DNA of 64,000 nucleotides from assembly GCF_040954645.1 (NCBI RefSeq), contig NC_092806.1, forward strand, positions 163,056,328-163,120,327. The letters run 5' to 3'. Source of the stretch: Diabrotica undecimpunctata. Taxonomy: Eukaryota > Arthropoda > Insecta > Coleoptera > Chrysomelidae. Made by a program: the position numbers and the translations under genes. This document shows, piece after piece, positions 43,550-54,443 of this stretch. The notes below the pieces were generated by a model. The model ran no database searches and was not told where the DNA came from. It saw only the letters and a list, made by a program, of their open reading frames with translations. Each line of letters opens with the position of its first letter. Within the stretch, counting starts at the first letter, position 1.

Positions 43550-45830
43550 AAGGTGAGCCATGGATAGTCAATTTCATAATTAGGTCTTACACGGCTATAT
43601 GCTAATCTTATGTCTGTACCCTGAAGATTTTCAAGTAGGATGTAGGATTTTATCGTGACTAAGATCTGGATTCCACACTGGCCCGGCAAAGTTAAGAATA
43701 GGTCTGACGTATATTAAGTAAAATTTACCAATAGAGGTTAGATATATAAGATCAAAAACAGTTTACACCTTGCACGTTTACACACTGACACTATGTGATC
43801 AAACCAATTTAAGTCACTATTAATTATTACTTCGAGATCATTGTGGTGTAGGAGGTTACCGAGTTTAATAATTGTCCATTAATAAAGTATGGTAGGGATG
43901 GGTTATTTTTGCCGATATGCAGAACAATGCATTTTTTTAATGTTACGCGAAATTAACCGTTCTGAAAATAATGCATCAACATCGTGTTGAAGAACATGTT
44001 GGTTAATAATTGGATTCATACATAATTTCGTATCATCACCGTAAATAGAAACCTTACTGGATACAATGAACGGAAGATTACTAGTGTAGGTACAAAAAAG
44101 TAGCGGTCCAATTATTGATCCTTGTGGGACTTCACTCTTGGCTGGCTTATCCAGTGAGTAGTTTTCCCAACACGAACCCTGAAGTATCTGTCGGATAGAA
44201 CATCTTGAATCCAAATGTTTAACTTTCTGCGGATACCATAGTGATCCAATTTAGCTAATAATCGACGTTTGGGAATACGTTTGAAAGATTTAGAGAAGTG
44301 TAAGTAGACTACGATTTCGAAATCGATCGAAATAGATGGAAAATTATGAGGGAGATCTATGTCCAGCAGTGCATAAGCGAAGATTGAATGATGAAGTAGA
44401 CTACATCAACGGAATGCCAATTGTTTAAAGATGATGACCAATCATTTACACAATGGAGTAAGTTTGTGACCTTTGATATAGCCGTGATGTTAGAGAGGGA
44501 TGACATTTTTTCACAGATACAGTACCCGAAATAAAGGATTCCATGATCTTGCCGACAATATAAACCAGACTGATTGGAAAATAATTATTAAAAGTAAGTT
44601 CATTTTCGTTTCTTGAATATAGGAGTAACCAAAGCCAATTTCCAGGACAAGGAGAGAGAACCTTGATTAAAAGAAGCAGGCTGGCTACAGATTCTACACA
44701 TTGAGGAAAAAGGAAAAAGGAAAAAGGTTTAATCCAGGTGACGAATTATTGCGTAGTTTCCATAAATGATGTTTAATTGCATAAGGTGTGAAAGAGATAT
44801 TGTCAAAAGTTTTAGAGAAATGTGAGTACATTTTTTAGGAATGGCGTCGTTAGGCTCATCTGTAAAAACCTAAGAAAAAAATAACGATAAACATTCCGAA
44901 GATTCGTTATGCGAAGAACATAAAGACCCGTTAGCTTTTTGAAGTAGTGGTATTGAGACTTTAGAAAATAAAGATGTGCAAATGTACCAATAAACTTTTT
45001 TACTATTACCAATTGCAATGGTAGATTCTTCAAGTTCAGTTCTTAACTTTAGCAATGATTGTTTGACTCGGTTAGAAAAAATACGGTGGGTGAAAAAATC
45101 ATCAAGGGAACCAGTAAGTTTATATGTTCGTCAAAAATTTGGCTTATGTAAAATGTAATAAATGTAATGGGTAGCTGAGAGGTTAATCCAAGGTTTAGTC
45201 GATTCCTGTATAGCTGCCGTTAGATTGTGTTATCAGAAATTGTTGTAATACCAGTATGAAGAAAAGAGTCCTTCATTGACGATGAATCAGAGTAATTAAG
45301 AAAAATAGATTGCCAGTTTAACTGTGATAAAAATGAATTTACATTAACGAAATCAGTAGTGGCATAGGTAATTTTTGCAAAGCAGTGTTAAACTAAACTG
45401 AATGTGAGCAGTAATAAGCAAGTGGTCAGAAAACCTAAGATAGGACACTTCAAGTGTAAAAATTAATTGATTGTCATTTGTGAAAAATAAGTCTAAAATT
45501 GAAGGACAATTGTTGGCTGTAAACCTTGTAGGTTCATGTCAGTTGTCATAAATTTGAGTTCACGATAAAGTTTTTAAACAAATTTTGGAAATTGTTAGTA
45601 TCAGTTTTGGAAATATCGGGCCAGCTAATCTCTGGAAAATTGAAATTTCCAACAACAATGAGAGTTTCAAGGGATGATGATAATTCCTCAAGTTTGTCAA
45701 TTAGTAGTGGCATACGTTACGAAATTCTTTTTTACCCTATGGGGAAATGTAAACTTTTGACATGTAGTCGGTTGTCATTTTTTGCTACAAATACCTTAAA
45801 TAAACTCAGTTTCAATTGCAACTAAATGAC
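43550..45830 (-). pseudogene. CR1-like LINE: endonuclease to RT remnant
   Basis: On the minus strand: FNFPEISWPDISKTDTNNFQ (45660-45590, AP-endonuclease core GDFNFP.I.W), SQLNWQSIF (about 45320), and in the 103-codon frame 44214-43903 the RT core VPQGSIIGPLLFCTYTSNLP, SKVSIYGDDTKLC (YADD expected, here YGDD). The end decays to 43550. A different clade copy from 41757 and in the opposite direction. An 80-bp LINE piece is inserted at 44314. Confidence 0.8.
44314..44393 (+). mobile_element. 80-bp LINE 3' end fragment with 11-bp target duplication
   Basis: The insert reads RNRWKIMREIYVQQC and ends AGATTGAATGATG, a common insect LINE terminus. AAGTAGACTAC flanks it on both sides (44303-44313 and 44394-44404). 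It interrupts the minus-strand CR1-like element. Confidence 0.8.
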
Positions 45831-46980
45831 CGTTAAAAGTTTAATAAAGTTCCAATTAACTAAAGAAAAAAAATAATTTTTTGTTTAACTGTATGAGCAT
45901 ATATTTCTTAGATGGTTCAAAATGCCCCACCCTCTCCTAAATCGCCCTTTTATCGTTTCTATATATTTTTTAACAAACTTAAGACACGGTTTGCCCTTCC
46001 TCTTTATATTGCAACGTTTTATTATATGAAAGTTTACATCTGTTTTAAAATAACTTTTATTCGGTTTTATCTCTTGTGTTTTATGGAATTGTGATTTTTG
46101 CTGACTTTTTTTATGCTCGTCAATTAAATAATATAGGTTTATCGTTGTATCTTATTGAACTAAATGTCTTGGATAAATAGAAGACTTTATTAAAAATAAA
46201 ATGTTTTTGTGGAATCGACCTTTTTTATGTTAAGCTACACAGTTATCAAATAGAATTGGCTACAGTTGAAAAGTATTAATTTTAATCCGTTCTGTAAATA
46301 ACTATATCATCACACCCTCGACATAATATAATTATTTTCTAAAAAATTTATGCCCTAGTCCGCCTACTGTAATTACATGTAATTTTATTCATCGTCGTAA
46401 ATAATTTTTGAAATTTAGGTCAGGTATTTTTTCTCTTTTTTATTCCAACAGCAGGTTGTTGACTGCTGCTAATGTTAATAATAAATCTTGCTTTGTTGTA
46501 TTTGAATGAACAATAAGTTTTTGTTAGCATTTGCTGTAATTTGGTCTTATTTAATATAATTCAAAATATATATTGATAAACTCGTGCGTACCTGTACATA
46601 TTCGAGAATCTGATTATTCCGGCACTAATATGTGAAAGGCGGTAATCACAATAAAGCTATGCGATTGGTATTTTATCTCGTCTCCTTTGTATAGTTTGGA
46701 TTAATTTATTTATTGAATAATTGGCTTTTGTAGTTTAAACAATAGTTTAATGGAATAAAGATCAATATTTATCCATTGGGTATAATATCAATACTTGTTT
46801 ATTTTATGGAGTTTAATAATAATCATATACACTAGGGACTTATTTTACTAACAATCTCGTTAGTTTCTGGTACTAAACGAGACTCTTTCTCTCTACTGAA
46901 TGAAAGCGGTACAATCATAAGATCAAATATGCAGCAAATGAAATATAAATGGTATGTCTAGAAGTCGAAGCTGCTAATAC
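45831..46980. other. AT-rich non-coding stretch
   Basis: No gene or element identified. Confidence 0.4.
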
Positions 46981-46989
46981 CAGTCCCAG

Positions 46990-49290
46990 TAATCTACTAA
47001 TAGGCGAAAAAACAACATACTTGGGGAAGCGGTACTACGAAGAAAAGACAATGAGCCGGTAGAAGAAACATCTAATAGAAATATGAACGTGGAACATCAA
47101 ATTATATAATTCTACAGATCAGAAATTTCTAAGAGAGCTAAATATTATCTTCAAATTTATTTTTACTCTAAGAGGACAATTCACTCATCCCAGAAACCTA
47201 CAGTATCAAAAGGATTGGGCTCCAATGGGACCCTTTCCATGTATAACAATCTGGACGTCGAAAGTAGAACAGCTTTGTGAGTGGTCTTACGAAGATTTTC
47301 ACTATGACCCAGCTGTTTTATGTTTTCTATTAGGTTTTCGGAATGACTCCAGTAGTAGAGATAATAATAGGTATCGTCTGTATACTTTACATTCTCCATT
47401 GAAAAGAGACCCACATGGATCAATATTTTTGATATCTTAGGTATCTAAGACGACTAAATGTCCACTTCTATTAAAGAGAATAGTTTCTACTTTAGGAAAT
47501 GAGATGTATTAAAACTAATTGCTAGAGAAGAAAATTTTTAATCGATCCAAGATCGAGAAACTTATTACAATTAGCTCTATGGAGAGCCAAGTTTTATGAC
47601 AGAAGTGAAAGAAACTATTGAGCGTTTCACGTTAAGAACGAAAGGACTAAGAGCGGATAGGGCTTATTCAAGAATATATTGGATTAGAAGCTACAAATTC
47701 CCGCCCCTAAGAATATCGACCAGTTATATGAACATATAAAAAACTGTTTACACGAAGCAGCCTTTGACGCAATGGGATACTCATAAAACCCAAGGTAAAC
47801 AAACCATACTAGTGAGATAACAAAATAGAGGAAGAAATAAAATATAAAAGACAACTATACCAACAATAATTAAACTCCAAATCATTACAAGACAAAATAA
47901 AATATAAAGAAAAACAAGCAGAAGTACGAAGGAAAATTTCTAAGAAGAAGAACGAGTCTTGGGAAAGAAACTGACAACGAATAAATAGTTATCTAGGAGA
48001 AACCAGAAGCACAGAAAGCTGGAAACTGTCTTAGACAACTATTTCAAGAATGCATAAACACAAGCAAAATCTCTACGGAAAATACTATAAACAAAAAGGG
48101 TGATAAAAATAATTATGAAAATTAGCGAGGAATAGCTGTAACCGGATCTATGAGTAGAATATACGAAAAGGTTTTAAAGATCCGAATCTAGAGAGAATAC
48201 TTAGATTATGAAGCAGAAGAACAAGCAAGATTTCGTACGGGTTAATCCACTATTGACCCCTTTTTTTACTTATTCTAGATAATAGGAAAAAAGATGGTAC
48301 GGAATAACAACGAACTAATAACAAAATAAAAGCAGAGACACAAATAACAACGGGATTTATAACATCAAAATAATTAAAGCAAGGATGTTGTCTGTCCCCC
48401 ACTTTATTTAAAATATACCTCGAAAGTGCTTTAAAGAGATGGAAACAAAAATGCAGGACAATGGGGATACCGCTCACCAACACTATGGTATGTACGCTCA
48501 ACTTTGCAGACGATCAAGTAATAATGGCTCAAGATTATGACGATTTAAACTATATGGCACGAAAATTAATTGGAGGTTATGGGAAGGGATATATGGGGTC
48601 TAGAAGTAAAGAAAACCGAATACCTGTACATTGGAGTAGAACAAAAAGATCTCATATTAGACGATAACACCACGATAAAGCACTGCTGTGACTACAAATA
48701 TCTAAGTACATCTAGCATTATTTCACAAGATGAAACATTAGACAAAGCTATAAGAGATAGAAATACGTTAGGGAGAGAAGCCATCACGATGTTAAACAGC
48801 ATTTTATGGGACCAATCCATCAGCAAAGAAAATAAAAAGAGGATATATAAGACTATAGTAAAAATTATCACTTTATACAGCTGTGAGGTATAGCCACTGA
48901 AATAAAGAACACTGGCAACGCTGAAAGCGACGGAAATCGATTTTTGGAGAAGAGCCGCAGCAAGATCTAGAAGAGAAAGGATTACCAACGAACGCAATAG
49001 AGAAATAACGGGAATCAATCGAACAATCACAGATGACCTAACAACAAAACAACTTATCTGGTTCGGACACATACAAAGAATGAATGAACAACGAATACCA
49101 AAAGAAATATTAGAATTGCAACCAAAAGGAAAGAGAAAACGAGGTAGACCGAAAAAAAGTTGGAGCAAGGAATAAATAAAGAACCGAGAGGGAGGGCCAT
49201 AGAAGAAGACCTATGAAACAACCGGACTAAGTGGGGATTGGAAGTCGGAAACGGCAGAGAATGTTATAAACCGACAAGTAGTAGCAGTAG
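46990..49290 (+). pseudogene. RTE-like LINE, family B, endonuclease-RT remnant with (GTA)n tail
   Basis: The plus strand begins with endonuclease wording (TWNIKLYNSTDQKFL, near 47090), has NCENYRGIAVTGSMSRIY-type RT motif (48110-48160), CCLSPTLFKIYLESALKRWK (48385-48440), LNFADDQVIMAQDYDDLNYM with intact FADD (48500), the 107-codon frame 48570-48893 (HCCDYKYLSTSS, AITMLNSILWDQSISKENKK), and a basic end KGKRKRGRPKKSWS. It finishes with GTAGTAGCAGTAGA near 49278. Frameshifts are frequent. A minus-strand piece with YTDD-like wording (47423-47181) may be another insert. Confidence 0.82.
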
Positions 49291-49399
49291 ATAAAATGCA
49301 AGATATTTTATTGTAGAAATCGATTGAAATGGGATAAAAGCAGGGCAGAAATAAAGTCAGTGGTATGGTAATGAGATCAAGATGTCAAAAAAACAGCAA

Positions 49400-50130
49400 A
49401 AATACAACGTATCAAAACACTCTTAAAGAAGGGTGCACACGAAAAAAAGAGTCTCAGTCTCAGAATAGACGCCTCAGAAGGTAGAAGAAGCATATCCATC
49501 GACATAAGAAACGGGAGTATAAACATAAAACGTTAAATGAGAGTTTATTTGATAAAAATGAAACAAGAAAATACTACAAATTCCAAAATAGTAGCCGTCA
49601 AGAATTTAAGCCAAGAATAAAAGCTGTAGATATTTGTACGATGAAATTTTACATCATACAAACTCAGCTCTTAATACATGGGCACAACATTTCAGCGATC
49701 ACCTCAATTTAGATTATGTTAAATAATGCGACAACATAGAAAACTAACTAAACGTAGGTATATCAACAACTACACATTGAAACACCAACAAGAGAGAAAG
49801 TATCAAATGCTATTTACAAACTTAAAAATAATAAAAATAAAGCCACAGGAATCGACAAAATCTGCTCTAAAATATATAAGAAAGGTGCTGACCATCTTTT
49901 TGCTATACCTTCCTTATACATGTGGCATCTTATGTTTTGGCATTTTATCCATACACTGATAGTATGACGACCGCTTAGAAGATCAATTAATGATGTGCAA
50001 GAAGACTTTACGATTCTAAAGATGGAGGGAAAAGTTGCTAGGAATCGACGGGAGTGGCGACTTCTCTGCCAAAATCTACAAAGGATTGTTAAGCCAATTA
50101 TGATAATAATGATGATGGCTCATAATAAAA
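49400..50130 (+). pseudogene. RTE-like LINE fragments (linker and 3' tail)
   Basis: The plus strand gives WAQHFSDHLNLDYV (49680), AIYKLKNNKATGIDKICSKI (49805-49870), KGADHL, then a separate tail NDVQEDFTILKMEGKVARNR, REWRLL and an ATGATAATAATGATGATGG end near 50120. At least two pieces are joined. Confidence 0.7.
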
Positions 50131-51150
50131 GAAGATTGAAGAAAAAAGAGACTATTAATGTAAGACTTTTAAGTATTTAGGGTCAATGATAAGTCGAGAT
50201 GGTACTTACATGAAAGATATAGAAATGAAAATAGCACGGTGAAAACAAACCACGAAAGCATTCCATGGAATTATATGGAACAACAATCTAGCCAAAGAAA
50301 ACAAAAAAAGGATCTTTCAGAGTATAGTGATGAATATTACCCTATATAGCAAAATGAGACCATACCCTCTGAATGGTCTAAAGGCTTAATATGCCCGTTA
50401 CATAAAAAAGGCGATCAGCTCCAGTGTGACAACTACAGAGGTATAACCCTGTTAACAACTGCTTACAAAATACTAGCAAATATTCTCTACGAAAGGCTAC
50501 AAGTTTAGGAAAATACCAGGCGGGATTTAGTCTAGAAAAATTAACAATTGCTAAATTCATTCAATAAGACAGATCCTCGAGAATACATTAGAATTTAACA
50601 TTGAAACCCAGAAAAACTTATCCAATTAACGAGAATAACAATGTGTAACTTAAAAGCCAGAGTTAGGATACGAGGAAAAATTTCTCGATCCTTTGAGATA
50701 AAGGATGGACTCAGACAAGGGGAGGTCCTGGGTTGCCTCATATTTAACATTGTCTTGGAAAAGGCAGTCTGAGACACACGAATTAGATACGGTGGTACTG
50801 TTTACAATAGATCGATACAAATCTTAGCATAGCCTAATGACATGGACATAATAGGTCGTAGCAAGCGAAATGCTGAGCAATATTTCCTAGAATTGAAAAC
50901 GGCGGCGAAACAGGTCGGTCCAGTCATCAACGACTACAAAAGCAAGTACATGTTGGTTACAAAAGATCCTATAACAAATGAGGAACGGGAGAAAGTATTT
51001 GGAAGTTATATCTTTGAACGTGTTGATAGCTTCACATACCTTGGCTCGCTAGTGAATACTACCATTAAAACAAGTGAAGAAATTAAAAGAAGAATACACC
51101 TTACAAATAGGGCGTACTATGAACTCCAAAAACAATTCCATGTACAAAAC
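50131..51150 (+). pseudogene. RTE-like LINE reverse transcriptase remnant
   Basis: A short post-RT piece (GSMISRDGTYMKDIEMKIAR, 50185-50240) is followed by RT: WSKGLICPLHKKGDQLQCDN, YRGITLLTTAYKILANILYE (50375-50480), VRDGLRQGEVLSCLIFNIVL-like wording (50700), then the frame from 50842 with MDIIGRSKRNAEQYFLELKT, VINDYKSKYMLVTKD, YLGSLVNTTIKTSEEIKRRI, HLTNRAYYELQKQF. It ends at about 51145, where Tc1 sequence begins without breaking the frame. Confidence 0.85.
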
Positions 51151-51463
51151 ACTACTGAGGCCGATCCATACATACGGGGTGGAAACATAGACTCTAACAT
51201 AAAAAGAAAAAAGACTTCTGAGACCATCCAAAGGGTAGTGGAACGTTTTATACGAACTGGAACAAACAAGCATAAAGCAGGAAGTGGCAGGAAGCGCAAA
51301 ACTAACGCTTTAGATGATCGTATTATACTAGTCAACGCTTTGCGGGATCGTCATTTAACAGCGGTGCAAACAAGAAATCAACTTCAAGAGGTTCGAGGCA
51401 ATAATGTAAGTATACTTACAGTTCGTCGAAGATTACATGAATTTGACAACATCAATACGAAAT
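51146..51463 (+). pseudogene. Tc1/mariner-like transposase DNA-binding domain, fused in frame to LINE RT
   Basis: Within the open frame 50842-51465 the second half reads ETIQRVVERFIRTGTNKHKA, GSGRKRKTNALDDRIILVNA, LRDRHLTAVQTRNQLQEVRG, NNVSILTVRRRLHE. This is the paired-like helix-turn-helix with GSGRKR linker of Tc1 transposases. The catalytic DDE part is absent. LINE sequence resumes after 51466, so it is probably a truncated DNA-transposon piece caught in the LINE. The joint gives an intact 207-residue frame. Confidence 0.85.
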
Positions 51464-51465
51464 AA

Positions 51466-51850
51466 AATAAGAACCTTTGAACTGTACTTTATGAGAAGAT
51501 GTCCACAAGTTACCAGAGCGGATAGAATAAGAACAGCGGAAATGTGAAATACAATGTATGTAAAATGCTCAATTACAAAAAAAGTTGGAAAAGAGATACC
51601 TACAGTGGTACGGGCATGTACAAAGAATGCCAGAACACAGGTGGTCGAAAAAAATTTTGAACTGGAACCCACTGGAAGAAGACCTGCTACAAGATAGAAA
51701 ACATACATAGGAAATGCTATGATAGATAGAGACCAAGAGACCTCAGAGAAGATGACCAGGAAAATAGAGAGCTATGGAGAACGAAAACAGCAAACTCATA
51801 ATGGGAAAAGCCGAAGAAAAATAGAAAAAGAAAAAAGAGAAACAAAGAAG
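51466..51850 (+). pseudogene. RTE-like LINE 3' tail (continuation)
   Basis: With shifts the plus strand reads RRCPQVTRADRIRTAEM, CSITKKVGKRYLQWYGHVQR, MPEHRWSKKILNWNPLEEDL and a purine-rich end. This is the usual LINE ending W.GH..RM...R..K....P. It may be the remainder of the copy interrupted at 51146. Confidence 0.7.
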
Positions 51851-52430
51851 AAAATATTCATTTTATAATGCGCAAACAATTTAAAAATATAAGAGGCTAG
51901 ATAAGCATGGATACCCATTCATTAATAACAACAGCACAAAAAAATAGCATTTTACCAAAATTATAACTATCCTTCATTAATGAAAAAGACGCTTTAGGAA
52001 AACTTTGCTCTTCGTTTTCTTATAATACTTCATTTTAAAAACAGCATTAGATCAGAAAGACAAACTACAGCACAACACATAATTAATTTGTGTTTAATTT
52101 CAAAAATATAATATAATTAAGAAATGATATGCTAAAACGAAACAACTGTATGAACTGCATAATGCATAATTATATATGGTCACCTGTTGGACTAGAAAAA
52201 TTAATACCCATAAAATACAAACAATTGAATGCAAGGCAACCTAATAATTTCTAGTTTGAATTCATTAGCAAGTATAAAATTTTAAAGAAAAAACAAAAAA
52301 AAGTTTAGATTAAACAGTTAACAACAAAAAAAACTAACAATTATTAAAATATTTAAGAATTTATTAAATGCTTCAGAAACGTCAATGATTTAAAACATCA
52401 AAAATATTATCCGGAAAGTATTATATTAGT
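51851..52430. other. AT-rich non-coding stretch
   Basis: Nothing recognised. Confidence 0.4.
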
Positions 52431-52451
52431 AGGGCATGCACAAAATCGTAC

Positions 52452-52700
52452 CTGCATTATACTAATCTGGCGAGCCCGTCGGAAACTACATACCGTACGT
52501 CCGGCTTCACAAACGGAATAGTTGTGTTTTGGATTCGCGCATATTTGCGGCTGTAAGAAGTACGCCAGGCGTCGGCGTCCTGCCCGTCCGATATACCCTC
52601 TCCCAACGAAGAGAGCCTTACTCGCTCTTTCATTCAATCTGTTGAACTGGCGACCGAATTTTAACATTTGTGTAGTGAGGCTCAATTTCTCTTTGTTCAC
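52452..52700 (-). promoter_or_regulatory. CpG-rich candidate promoter / untranslated first exon
   Basis: About 230 bp are dense in CpG (CCGTACGTCCGGC, GCGTCGGCGTCC, CCCGTCCG) in an otherwise AT-rich window. On the minus strand the segment ends at a consensus donor, ATGCAG|GTACGA (last exon base 52452). The acceptor in front of the GTPase coding exon (34356) has no other obvious partner, so this may be its first exon with an 18-kb intron. The 97-codon minus-strand frame across it stops eight codons after the predicted junction, arguing for untranslated sequence. It could instead serve COG5, 1.7 kb away on the other strand, or be a transposon. Confidence 0.4.
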
Positions 52701-54397
52701 TGATAATTTCTCGGAATCGATCAGGTTGTTGGTATCTAGGGGGTAATTTAGATTCAGGTTACTGCCCGTCTAACACAGCTGATTAATAGAGAGATGAATG
52801 AATATAGACTCTTGAAACTATATAGAGAGAGGCTCACTTTCCTGTGATTCTTTTCTATTTTTCTTTGTCAAATGTCTCTTCTTTTCCAATTTTTCATTCT
52901 TCTGTCTTTAACTTGATATTTCTTATTTGTTTTTTTCATTCGGTGTTTGTTTCCTATTAATTAAAAAAATTTTGACTCTTCCAGGTGGTTAACCTGTTGG
53001 CTCGTTTTGTATGATTAAATATTTGACAAATCTTTCCCTTGATCCTCTATGTTGTACACTACATACATAAGAATCTATATACATAATAAGATTTAAAATG
53101 TAAGAAGAAAACAAAAGGAAAATATTATAATAATAGAATAAGAATGAATAATAAATAATATCAGTGAAGAATAACGAAAAAATTGAATATCTAATAAAAT
53201 CTAAACAACAAAATTAAACTTAGGATCTTAAGTAACGATCTAAAGTATTAATTTAGGTTTACTTACCAATTTTCTAATAAAAAGTAACTTAAAATATTTA
53301 TCATCAAAATCTATTTTGAAATATTTTATACATTACACTTATAACTGCATTACTTGACACAGTTTCTAATAAAAAGTATAATGTATTATAAAAAATAATT
53401 GTGCATAACGATAAATTAAAAATTCGACAATAAAAAATATTTTATACATTTCATATAGTTGTTTTGTTAGAATTTATCCCACATCCCTTAAGATTTCCTA
53501 CCAATTATGCAACCATCAATACACATCATCTTTGACAATAAAAATTTAATACTGATTGGTTATTGATTAATAAAAGCAGAATAACTTTACATAATTTTAA
53601 CTGATTTGAAAAAATAAACGTTTTCTACACATTATACATCCTGTTAATTTTAAACCAACGTAGCAATGTATAGTTTAAATTTTGATGTGTTTTACAAGGA
53701 ACGATCAATGAAAATTTAAATACTAAATAGTATCATTTAAAATTACAATATTTATTCTATTTCATTATTAACAAAAGATATGGCCGAAAATAAATGTGTG
53801 TTTACTATTTATCAAAGAATATAGTAGTATTTTGCATATAAAAATGCGTGCACCTCACAATTTATATAAAGTAACGTCACTCATATTTAAAATTTCCAGA
53901 ACGTCAACGTTAGAGTTCAAATTTTCCTAACACAGCTATGAATAATACGAAACCTATGCGGAACTGCTCGATCTTTCATAGGCGTCAACATGGTATAATA
54001 ATCAGAAAAATGTAATCATCATTATATTGGGAATTTTAGAATATATTAATTAAATAACCAAAAACATTTGTTATTATTAATAATATAAATTTTGTGAAAT
54101 AACTCTTTAAGTCTAATATTCCACAACAATAATTTTAATCAAATATTTTAGACAATTGTACGCACTACGCAACTGGTATGAAAATACTTCAAATTTTTTG
54201 ACAGTTTGACAGTTTTGACAAGTATATGCGTCTACTATATTCTTTCTTGTTTAGTTGTCGATGTCAACCCCTCAATCCCACAAATGCCAACTCAAATTAT
54301 CAACGTAACCTCTAAGCTAACAATTATTATTATTTTATTGTTGCAAAATAGAACCGTATAAAGAACTATAAAGAGTCAAAAGTAAAGGCTTTTGACC
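52701..54397. other. Intergenic region upstream of COG5
   Basis: No gene. The last 200 bp before the COG5 start contain TTGACAGTTTGACAGTTTTG (near 54198), a TGACA-type repeat often seen next to insect housekeeping promoters, but no clear TATA box. The transcription start cannot be placed. Confidence 0.45.
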
Positions 54398-54443
54398 ATG
54401 GCAGAAAGTAAAAATGAACTTATAGGGCGTATAGAAACTGAAG
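54398..54443 (+). CDS. COG5: COG5 exon 1
   Basis: Starts MAESKNELIGRIETE. The ATG at 54398 has a CC.ATGG context (GACCATGG), the best start available. The donor is AAG|GTAATA, phase 1. Confidence 0.85.

Noticed and set aside
52407..52700. Minus-strand 97-codon frame rich in Arg
   Set aside because: It follows CpG-rich composition, resembles no protein, and would stop shortly after splicing to the GTPase exon.
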